Source: Roseburia_D sp964388945
GTDB lineage: Bacteria; Bacillota; Clostridia; Lachnospirales; Lachnospiraceae
Length of the DNA: 64,000 nt
Direction of reading: 5' to 3'
Assembly (NCBI GenBank): GCA_964388945.1
Contig: CAYMCM010000003.1
Coordinates: 1 to 64,000 of the forward strand
Every line of letters starts with the position of its first letter. Within the stretch, counting starts at the first letter, position 1. Under the pieces are notes generated by a model, which was given only the letters and a program-made list of their open reading frames with translations, was not told the DNA's origin and made no database searches. Of this stretch, positions 1-6,932 are shown piece by piece. The translations under genes and the position numbers were made by a program.

Positions 1-323
1 TCGGTAATGCCAAGTGAAAGCTTTGAGAGCGTATTTCCGGTACAAGGAACAATGACAAGGGCATCCAAAAGTCCTTTCGGCCCAATCGGCTCTGCCTCCG
101 GAATCGTAAAAATCCCATGTTCTTCCGTGATCTTTTGCACCTGTGCCACAAAATCTTCGGCTTTTCCAAATCGGGTATCCAGACTCTGCGCATGTTCGGA
201 AAATATCGGTATCACGCGCCAACCCCCTTTTTTTAACTCCCACAGTGTTTCTTTCAATTTCTCATAAGTGCAAAAAGATCCGGTGATAGCAACACCGACA
301 GTCCGCTTTTTTATCTCTCCCAT
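1..323 (-). CDS. dpaB: Dipicolinate synthase subunit B (partial, C-terminal part off the window)
   Basis: Reads from an ATG at 321-323 to the window edge, giving about 107 residues that begin MGEIKKRTVGVAITGSFCTY. The flavoprotein-like start with an early GSFCT and the segment IPCTGNTLSKLSLGIT match the SpoVFB/DpaB family, the second subunit of the enzyme that oxidises dihydrodipicolinate to dipicolinic acid, the calcium chelator of the spore core. It starts only 3 bases after the dpaA stop codon, so the pair is translationally coupled, as in the spoVF operon. The 3' end lies beyond base 1. Presence of this pair implies a sporulating organism. Family known; identity inferred from sequence pattern and the neighbour. 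Confidence 0.85.
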   Translation of the reverse strand, partial: MGEIKKRTVGVAITGSFCTYEKLKETLWELKKGGWRVIPIFSEHAQSLDTRFGKAEDFVAQVQKITEEHGIFTIPEAEPIGPKGLLDALVIVPCTGNTLSKLSLGIT

Positions 324-326
324 CCT

Positions 327-1106
327 CTACACTCCTCTTGCTCTTATTTCCATTTTCTTCTCGATCACATCCGCTAGTATTTCCGCCGCCGCCTTTGGCG
401 CATAGCGCGCCGGAAGCCCCGGACAGCGTTTTGCACAGATCCCGTGCTCTTTGCAGTACAAAAGATCTACACCTCCCGATCCGGATGCCAGATCAAGGAT
501 ACAGACCTCCCGCCCACACTCCCGCAATATAGTGTCAGTAAAAAGAGGCTTTGGCACTGTATTTACGATCAGCGCATATTCCGCCGGCTTTGCATGGTCT
601 TTCCAGTACGCACCCGCCTCCGCGACCGCCTGCATTTTGTTCCGGTCTTTTTCAAACACATCCACACTGGCTTTACATGCGGTCAATCGGTCTGTGACCA
701 CACTGCCGCATCTCCCAAAGCCGCACACCAGACAGCGGCTGCCGCAGAGATTTACTTTCATGATACTAATCGCCTCCGCAAGTATCCCCTCCGCGACCGA
801 GACGGCATTTTTCTCCGCTACACCTTCTTCTTTCATGTAATCCACGAGACAAACCTTCCGGTCTGCCGCCTGCCGTACCATATTCTGTCCGAAATTCGTT
901 CCAAAAACGACCTCTCCCGCTATAAGCTTTTCCGCTATCTGACAAAAATACTTCTCTGTCTCAGGCAGCGGCAGCAGAATGGCATCAAAAAAACCGGCAG
1001 AATACTCCTCCGCATTTTTTACGACATGCCCTCTGTTTTCCAGGATCTCTTTCAGACAACACTGTCTTTCGTCTTCTCCATAGACAAGGAAATGATATTG
1101 ATTCAT
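327..1106 (-). CDS. dpaA: Dipicolinate synthase subunit A
   Basis: A 259-residue protein with an NAD(P)-binding Rossmann segment of the type LVCGFGRCGS in its second half. It is the dehydrogenase-like subunit that, with DpaB, makes dipicolinic acid from the lysine-pathway intermediate in the mother cell during sporulation. The N-terminal part has the family layout with short hydrophobic strands and the acidic turn LPLPETEKY. It is shorter than the roughly 290-300 residues of Bacillus DpaA, mainly at the N-terminus. The start is supported by AGGAGGATGGAAAGATG. dpaB follows after a 3-base gap. No sigma-K promoter was identified in the short upstream gap. Confidence 0.85.
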   Translation of the reverse strand: MNQYHFLVYGEDERQCCLKEILENRGHVVKNAEEYSAGFFDAILLPLPETEKYFCQIAEKLIAGEVVFGTNFGQNMVRQAADRKVCLVDYMKEEGVAEKNAVSVAEGILAEAISIMKVNLCGSRCLVCGFGRCGSVVTDRLTACKASVDVFEKDRNKMQAVAEAGAYWKDHAKPAEYALIVNTVPKPLFTDTILRECGREVCILDLASGSGGVDLLYCKEHGICAKRCPGLPARYAPKAAAEILADVIEKKMEIRARGV

Positions 1107-1185
1107 CTTTCCATCCTCCTGCCTATATCTTATGCGGATTTCTTCTGCCGGTTCCTGCTATTTAATTTTCTTTCCTTACAGATTT

Positions 1186-3750
1186 TTACTGAATGCCTGT
1201 CACTTCATATCCTGCATCTGTAACTGCCGCCTTTAATATCTCTGCAGTCACTGAGTCGTCCGCCTTTACGACCGCGTTTTTGTTTTCCAGGCTTACGGTG
1301 ACTTCCTTCACACCCGCAATGCCTGCCAGTTTCTTTTCCACGGTTCCTGTGCAGTGGGAGCACATCATTCCTTCAATATTGATCGTTGTTTCTTTCACAC
1401 CTTTTTCTTCCTTTCTTTCCGGTTCTCTCTCCGGTTTTTTATTTGTCAAAAGCTTCACACCTTTTAAGCGAAGCGCATTACTTACCACACAAATACTGCT
1501 AAGGCTCATTGCCGCCGCTCCAAACATCGGATTCAGCTTGATCCCAAACGCCGGATAAAGGACACCTGCCGCAAGCGGGATTCCGATGCTGTTATAGAAA
1601 AACGCCCAAAACAGGTTTTCCTTGATGTTGCGGATGACCGCTTTGCTCAAACGGATCGCACGTACTACATCATACAGATCATTTTTCATGAGCACTACAT
1701 CCGCACTCTCGATCGCCACATCTGTTCCCGCACCGATTGCAATCCCAACATCTGCACGTGCAAGCGCCGGAGCGTCATTGATCCCGTCACCGACCATGGC
1801 AACCTTGTGTCCTCCTTCTTTTAACATCGCGACTTTTTCCTCTTTCTGTGCCGGAAGCACACCTGCAATGACCTCATCTGCCCCCACCTCTTTTTGGATG
1901 GCACGTGCAGTCACTTCATTGTCTCCGGTCAGCATGATCGTGCAAATTCCCGTCTCCCGCAAAGCTCCGATGGCTTCCCGGCTTGTCGCTTTCACCACAT
2001 CTGCGACCGCAAGAATACCGATCAGCATATGCTCCTTGGCAAATAAGAGCGGTGTTTTTCCTTCCCCTGCAAATTCCAAAATCTGCGCTTTCTGGTCTTC
2101 TGACAACGGAATGCCCGCTTCTTCCATCATTTTTTCATTTCCTGCAAAATACAGGTTTCCGCCAATCTTTCCACGGATTCCTTTTCCGAATACCGCTTCA
2201 AACTGATCTGCCGCCTGAATGACAGTTCCTTTTTCCTCACAGTATTTTACCACTGCCTCCGCAAGCGGATGTTCGCTTCCTTTTTCAAGACTTCCAGCTG
2301 CTTCTAATAATTCGTCTTCACTTGTTCCCGCAAAGAGCTTTACATCCGTAACAACCGGTCGCCCTTCGGTGATCGTACCCGTCTTGTCAAGCACCACGGT
2401 ATCTATGAGATGTGCCGTCTCAAGTGCTTCACCGGATTTGATCAGAATACCGTTCTCCGCGCCTTTTCCGGTTCCAACCATGATCGCTACAGGTGTCGCA
2501 AGTCCGAGTGCACACGGACAGGAGATAACGAGCACTGCGATCGCGCTTGAAAGTGCCGCTTCCACGCCCATTCCGCACAGCAGCCATACGATTGCTGTAA
2601 CAACTGCGATCGAGATGACCACCGGAACAAAGATCCCCGCGATCTTATCCGCCAGTCTTGCGATCGGTGCCTTACTTGAAGATGCTTCCTCCACCAGACG
2701 GATGATCTGCTCGATCGTCGTATCTTCCCCGACTCTGGTTGCTTTTGCCCGGATAAATCCGGCTTTGTTGATCGATGCGGAAACCAGTTTATCACCAGCT
2801 TTTTTTTCTACCGGCATACTTTCTCCGGTAATCGCTGATTCATCAAAGGCGGATTCGCCCTCTAACACAATTCCGTCTACCGCAACCGCCTCTCCCGGAC
2901 GTATCAAAAAGATATCGCCCGGCATTACATCCGCCGCCGGGATCGTTGTTTCTTTTCCGTCACGCACGACCGTCACGGTCTTTGGGGCAAGGTTCATCAG
3001 TTTTGTGATCGCCTCACTGGTCTTTCCCTTGGATTTGGTTTCCAGATATTTTCCAACCGTGATCAGCGTAAGGATGGTTCCTGCCGACTCAAAATACAGA
3101 TCATGCCGATACTGCATGACCAGCATCATATTTCCGTGTCCAAGTCCATAGCCGATCCGGTAAATAGCGACTATGCCATAGACAATCGCCGCCGTTGCGC
3201 CGAGTGCCACGAGCGTATCCATATTCGGAGCTTTCTTTGCCAACGTCTTAAACCCGTTCTTAAAATACTTCTGGTTCGCGATCAAAATCGGCACCAAAAG
3301 CAGGATCTGTGTAAATGCATACGTGACCGCATTCTCATTGCCATACAGATAGTTCTGTTCAAACACCGGTCCTGCAATGCCAAGTGCCTCATAGATCATG
3401 TGTCCCATCGAGACATACATAAGCGGAATCCAGAACACGATCGAAAAGATCAGACGCTTTTTCATCGCAAGCACCGAATCTTCCTTTGCAGTCTGCTTCT
3501 TTGCATTTTTCTCTTTTGCCGCCCCGGATGTTCCATGCTCCTGCTTTACGTTCGCTCCGTAGCCTGCATCTTCAACTGCCTTTATGATCGTTCCCGCATC
3601 TGTGATCTTCTCTTCAAATTCTACCTGCATACTGTTCGTCAGCAGGTTGACACTGACTTTCGTGACTCCATCCAGCCTGTTTACACTTTTCTCCACATGC
3701 GAAGAACACGCTGAGCAGGACATTCCCGTCACATCAAAATTTTCCTTCAT
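1186..3750 (-). CDS. copA: Copper-exporting P1B-type ATPase
   Basis: 854 residues, full length. In order: an N-terminal HMA metal-binding domain with Cys12-x-x-Cys15, membrane helices from about residue 98, the actuator segment with TGES near 308-311, the ion-channel motif Cys411-Pro-Cys413, the phosphorylation loop DKTGT with Asp455, the hinge GDGINDAP, and an unusual second HMA domain at the extreme C-terminus (about residues 788-854, with MCSHC). The CPC motif and HMA domains mark a Cu(I) exporter. It lies 22 bases downstream of csoR, and a CsoR-type operator precedes csoR, so copper should induce both. The C-terminal HMA is joined by a Lys/Glu-rich linker; most bacterial CopA proteins have only N-terminal HMAs. 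Confidence 0.96.
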   Translation of the reverse strand: MKENFDVTGMSCSACSSHVEKSVNRLDGVTKVSVNLLTNSMQVEFEEKITDAGTIIKAVEDAGYGANVKQEHGTSGAAKEKNAKKQTAKEDSVLAMKKRLIFSIVFWIPLMYVSMGHMIYEALGIAGPVFEQNYLYGNENAVTYAFTQILLLVPILIANQKYFKNGFKTLAKKAPNMDTLVALGATAAIVYGIVAIYRIGYGLGHGNMMLVMQYRHDLYFESAGTILTLITVGKYLETKSKGKTSEAITKLMNLAPKTVTVVRDGKETTIPAADVMPGDIFLIRPGEAVAVDGIVLEGESAFDESAITGESMPVEKKAGDKLVSASINKAGFIRAKATRVGEDTTIEQIIRLVEEASSSKAPIARLADKIAGIFVPVVISIAVVTAIVWLLCGMGVEAALSSAIAVLVISCPCALGLATPVAIMVGTGKGAENGILIKSGEALETAHLIDTVVLDKTGTITEGRPVVTDVKLFAGTSEDELLEAAGSLEKGSEHPLAEAVVKYCEEKGTVIQAADQFEAVFGKGIRGKIGGNLYFAGNEKMMEEAGIPLSEDQKAQILEFAGEGKTPLLFAKEHMLIGILAVADVVKATSREAIGALRETGICTIMLTGDNEVTARAIQKEVGADEVIAGVLPAQKEEKVAMLKEGGHKVAMVGDGINDAPALARADVGIAIGAGTDVAIESADVVLMKNDLYDVVRAIRLSKAVIRNIKENLFWAFFYNSIGIPLAAGVLYPAFGIKLNPMFGAAAMSLSSICVVSNALRLKGVKLLTNKKPEREPERKEEKGVKETTINIEGMMCSHCTGTVEKKLAGIAGVKEVTVSLENKNAVVKADDSVTAEILKAAVTDAGYEVTGIQ

Positions 3751-3772
3751 TGTCTCCTCTTTCGCCCTTTCT

Positions 3773-4090
3773 CTATTTCATCAATTTTTTGAGCAATTCA
3801 CACAATTCATCCACTGCTTCTTCATTTCCCTGTTTAATATCCTCGGAAACACAGGTTTTTATGTGCCTTGCCAGCAGTTCTTTATTAAAACTGTTTAATG
3901 CCGCCTGCACCGCAGATACCTGCGTTAAAATATCCACGCAGTAACGGTCATCCTCCACCATCGCCCGGATGCCGCGCACCTGCCCCTCGATCTTATTCAG
4001 GCGGATCATCAGTTTCTTTTTTTCCTGTGTTTCCCGGTGTTTATGCTTTACCATATCCTCCGGTGTTCCACCGCAATGTTCACATGCCAT
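3773..4090 (-). CDS. csoR: CsoR-type copper-sensing repressor
   Basis: 105 residues, almost all helical, of the CsoR/RcnR (DUF156) family. The Cu(I)-binding triad fits exactly: Cys51, His76 and Cys80, with the spacing (25 and 4) of the Mycobacterium tuberculosis protein. An extra N-terminal tail contains CEHCGG and KHKHRE, which could bind metal as well. As an apo-tetramer it should bind the GC-rich palindrome just upstream of its own gene and release it on copper binding. It is the first gene of a csoR-copA operon. High confidence in family; the metal is inferred from the residues and from the copper ATPase neighbour. Confidence 0.94.
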   Translation of the reverse strand: MACEHCGGTPEDMVKHKHRETQEKKKLMIRLNKIEGQVRGIRAMVEDDRYCVDILTQVSAVQAALNSFNKELLARHIKTCVSEDIKQGNEEAVDELCELLKKLMK

Positions 4091-4103
4091 ATATTCCCTC
4101 CGT

Positions 4104-4122
4104 TATACCCCCTTGGGGTATG
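4104..4122. promoter_or_regulatory. Probable CsoR operator
   Basis: A TACCCC-CT-TGGGGTA type palindrome 14 bases upstream of the csoR start codon. CsoR operators in Firmicutes are G/C-tract palindromes of this kind with a short A/T centre. Position between the putative promoter and the start codon fits autorepression of csoR-copA. Confidence 0.75.
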
Positions 4123-4130
4123 TTTTATAT

Positions 4131-4166
4131 ATAAAACAATCCGGGCACTTTGTCAAGTACCCGGAT
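4131..4166 (-). terminator. Terminator after aroK
   Basis: Inverted repeat ATCCGGG (4139-4145) / CCCGGAT (4160-4166) followed, on the minus strand, by TTGTTTTATATA. It lies 35 bases after the aroK stop and directly upstream of the csoR operator, separating the shikimate operon from the copper operon. Confidence 0.65.
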
Positions 4167-4201
4167 CGTATTCTACAAATTTTATCATTTCCCTATGATT
4201 T

Positions 4202-4717
4202 CTACGCAAATGCTGCTAAGATCTCCCGTGTGATCTCTTCCGCACCCTTTGTATCTGTCGCGACCACAACATCCGCCACTGCAAGATAACGTTCTTTTCG
4301 TTTCTCCATCAGTTCACGGATATAGTCTACATTCATATTTCCGTTTAAGATCGGGCGATCCGTACTGTCTTTCACCCGCTCATAGATCGTCTCCGGTGTC
4401 GCTGTGAGCAGGACGATCTTTCCGCACTGTTTCATCAGTGCCGCATTCTCATCCCGCATGACCGCACCGCCGCCGCAGGAAATAATGATCCCTTTCTTTT
4501 CCGTCAGATCCTTTAAAAGTGCTGTCTCCGCATCCCGGAAATAGTCTTCTCCCTTTTCGGCAAAAATATCAGCAATTGCCATATTTTCGCGTTCCACGAT
4601 CAGCGCATCCATCTCCGCACGCGGAATATGAAGCTGTTGTTCTAATTCCGCCGCAATGGTGCTCTTTCCGGCACCCATAAAGCCGATCAAAAATATATTT
4701 TCTTCCAGTTTTTTCAT
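4202..4717 (-). CDS. aroK: Shikimate kinase
   Basis: 171 residues, normal length. It phosphorylates shikimate at the 3-hydroxyl using ATP in the common aromatic pathway. A Walker A loop GFMGAGKST at residues 12-20, Asp37 in the shikimate-binding position, an FRDAE segment and the substrate-binding glycine run SCGGGAV are all present, followed by a lid region with RPIL. It is the third gene of aroE-aroD-aroK, starting 9 bases after aroD, so the three central shikimate steps are co-transcribed. A terminator follows. Confidence 0.95.
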   Translation of the reverse strand: MKKLEENIFLIGFMGAGKSTIAAELEQQLHIPRAEMDALIVERENMAIADIFAEKGEDYFRDAETALLKDLTEKKGIIISCGGGAVMRDENAALMKQCGKIVLLTATPETIYERVKDSTDRPILNGNMNVDYIRELMEKRKERYLAVADVVVATDTKGAEEITREILAAFA

Positions 4718-4726
4718 TGTTCTCTC

Positions 4727-5494
4727 CTACTCTGCCATATTTTCATGCAAAAGCGTCAGTACCTGTCTTAAATCCTTCGCATCCATCTGACCCGGTGCCG
4801 ATGCCTTTCCAGCGGTTCCAAACGTCAGCGCAGAACCGAACGTTTCCCCGCAGATACGGCTTATCAGTCCCATTCCTGCCATAGACATGGTAATGATCGG
4901 ACCATTTATCTTTTCCGCCGCCTTCTCTGTCGCCGCAAGCAGTGTCAGCACATCTGCCCTGCTCTCCGGCATCACGGCGATCTTCTTAATATCCGCTCCG
5001 AGTTCTTCCATCCAAAACAGCCGTTTTATGATGGTATCCAATTCCGGTGTCTTATGAAAATCATGGTTTGACGCGATAACCTTCACTCCTTTTGCATGCG
5101 CACACGCGATCAGTTCTTTTACCACCGTGTCCCCCAAAAAAAGTTCCACATCCATAAGATCTATACAGCCGCTTTCCACCGCTGTCCGGTTCAGGTGCAC
5201 ATACGCTTCTGTACCAAGCTGCCGTTCGCCGCCTTCTTCCGCCGTCCGGAATGTAAATAAAAGCGGAATCTCTCCAAAGATATTCCGCAGTTTTTTTAAA
5301 ACCGCGCGCAGTTGTGTTTCATCTTCTACTCCGTCAAACCAGTCCGCTCTCCATTCCACAACATCCGGCTCCGCTTTTTTTACGGTATGCGCCGCCTCTG
5401 TGATCTCCTGCGCCGTTGTTCCCACGACCGGCACACAGATCTTTGGTATACCATCTCCTATTTTTAGTCCACGGACTTCCACATAATCTGCCAT
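4727..5494 (-). CDS. aroD: 3-dehydroquinate dehydratase, type I
   Basis: 255 residues, the size of a type I (Schiff-base, TIM-barrel) enzyme that dehydrates 3-dehydroquinate to 3-dehydroshikimate. Visible signatures are VEWRADWFD near the N-terminus, the catalytic histidine in SNHDFHKTP, the Schiff-base lysine in the IKKIAVMPES segment, and the closing region TFGTAGKASAPGQ. It sits 26 bases after aroE and 9 before aroK. The type I class is cytosolic and homodimeric. No oddities seen. Confidence 0.95.
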   Translation of the reverse strand: MADYVEVRGLKIGDGIPKICVPVVGTTAQEITEAAHTVKKAEPDVVEWRADWFDGVEDETQLRAVLKKLRNIFGEIPLLFTFRTAEEGGERQLGTEAYVHLNRTAVESGCIDLMDVELFLGDTVVKELIACAHAKGVKVIASNHDFHKTPELDTIIKRLFWMEELGADIKKIAVMPESRADVLTLLAATEKAAEKINGPIITMSMAGMGLISRICGETFGSALTFGTAGKASAPGQMDAKDLRQVLTLLHENMAE

Positions 5495-5520
5495 TTTTTC
5501 TTCCTTCCATATTTCAGGAT

Positions 5521-6390
5521 CTAACTGAAATACAATTCCTTTACTTCTTTCACCGGCATATCACATCCGGTATAAAGCTTAAATGCCGCAACACCCTGCC
5601 ACAGAAGCATGCCTTTTCCACCGATGCAGGTACAGCCCGCTTCTTTTGCCTCTTTTAATAATCTCGTCTCTTCCGGATTGTAAACCGCATCCGCAACGAC
5701 TAATCCCGGACGAAACGCCGAGAGGTCTTTGACCACGCTCTCATTTTCCATCGGCTTCATGCCAACGATTGTCGCATTGGCAAAAATGTCACTGCTTTTT
5801 ATTTCTTCTGTCATCTTTGCGGTGTCAGCAATATCATAAACATTGACCACGATACCCGGCACTTCCTTTTTGATCTTTTCCGCCGTCTCTAAAGTTCTTC
5901 CGAAAAATTTATCCTTGATATTAAAAATCGTGATCTCCCTTGCTCCGTCTAAGGCACACTGCACCTGAATCGCGGTCGCCGCACCGCCGCCGCCTGCGAC
6001 TGTGATCTTCTTCCCTTTTATAGCAATGCCATGATCCTTTAAATTATTGACAAAACCTTCTCCGTCCGTGATATAACCAGTCAGCTTTCCATCATCATTT
6101 ACGATCGTATTGACTGCTCCGATGATACGTGCCGCCGGGGAAAGTGCATCCATATGTTTTGCCGCCTCTGTCTTACAAGGCATCGTCACATTCATGCCGC
6201 GCATATGAAACAGCTTCATTGCCCCAAGTGCATCCGCCACTTCTTCTTCTTTAATATCAAAAGCCACATAAGCATAATCCAGTCCCAGCTTTTCAAAGCT
6301 ATAATTATACATTGCCGGAGAACCCGAATGTCCGACCGGGGAACCGATCAGTGCCAAAAGTCCTGTATGTCCCGAAATTCTTTTTTCCAT
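5521..6390 (-). CDS. aroE: Shikimate dehydrogenase (NADP+)
   Basis: 289 residues. It reduces 3-dehydroshikimate to shikimate. Substrate-binding GSPVGHSGSP lies at the N-terminus, the catalytic lysine in TMPCKTEAAKH, the aspartate in TDGEGF, and the nucleotide-binding glycine loop GGGGAATA. I chose the ATG at 6388-6390 because GGAGG lies 7 bases upstream; an in-frame start 27 bases earlier lacks a ribosome site. It is the first gene of the aroE-aroD-aroK operon. The gene just upstream is a decayed membrane-protein gene on the same strand. Confidence 0.94.
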   Translation of the reverse strand: MEKRISGHTGLLALIGSPVGHSGSPAMYNYSFEKLGLDYAYVAFDIKEEEVADALGAMKLFHMRGMNVTMPCKTEAAKHMDALSPAARIIGAVNTIVNDDGKLTGYITDGEGFVNNLKDHGIAIKGKKITVAGGGGAATAIQVQCALDGAREITIFNIKDKFFGRTLETAEKIKKEVPGIVVNVYDIADTAKMTEEIKSSDIFANATIVGMKPMENESVVKDLSAFRPGLVVADAVYNPEETRLLKEAKEAGCTCIGGKGMLLWQGVAAFKLYTGCDMPVKEVKELYFS

Positions 6391-6470
6391 GCCACATTCC
6401 TCCATCTGTAATCTCACTATCTTTTATCATAACCGTCCTTTGCCGGAATGACAAGCGATCCTTTGTATTT

Positions 6471-6930
6471 TTATGCACGAAACAGGTATTTTTCCATAAT
6501 GTGTTCCTTCACCCAGGTGATGACCGGACCAAGCGTGAGTGCCATGATCACCGTTACGATACCAAGTGTCGATCCAAGCATAAAACCTATTGCACACGCC
6601 GCCACATCCCAACAGATCCGCCGGAATCAGTTTTTCCATAAGCCACGAAAAGAAATCGAAACTGTATCCAACCAGAAACATATTCGCAACTGTTCCCCAG
6701 CCGATCTGTTCTCGTGCAAACACAATGACCACGATCAAGAGCAGACAGTTAAATACCGCCTACCAGGTTCCAAGCGTCCACCCGATCGTCTTTGAAATGC
6801 CGAGATTCATACAGGTACATGGATCTGTCCCGAATCCCGTGCGGTTTAATAAGGACAGGCAAAATCCCATTACAATGACCGCTAACACCACAAATGCCAG
6901 CCGTTTTTTATCCACATGCCAAAATTTCAT
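6471..6930 (-). pseudogene. Broken YczE/YitT-like membrane protein gene
   Basis: Conceptual translation from the ATG at 6928-6930 gives MKFWHVDKKRLAFVVLAVIV, then a segment with FGTDPCTCMNLGIS typical of YczE/YyaS/YitT-family integral membrane proteins. The frame is cut by an in-frame TAG at 6760-6762 (after LGTW, where Gln would be a one-base change). Reading continues in the same frame through VANMFLVGYSFDFFSW and then shifts frame near 6600-6610, after which the other frame restores FMLGSTLGIVTVIMALTLG and ends at a TAA at 6471-6473. One nonsense and one frameshift in about 460 bases indicate a recent pseudogene unless they are sequencing errors. Confidence 0.8.
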
Positions 6931-6932
6931 AC

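Noticed and set aside
2219..3151. Plus-strand open frame of 310 codons
   Set aside because: Lies fully antisense to copA; its composition (Ser/Thr/Ala/Ile rich) is that of a mirror frame and it has no ribosome site or family pattern.
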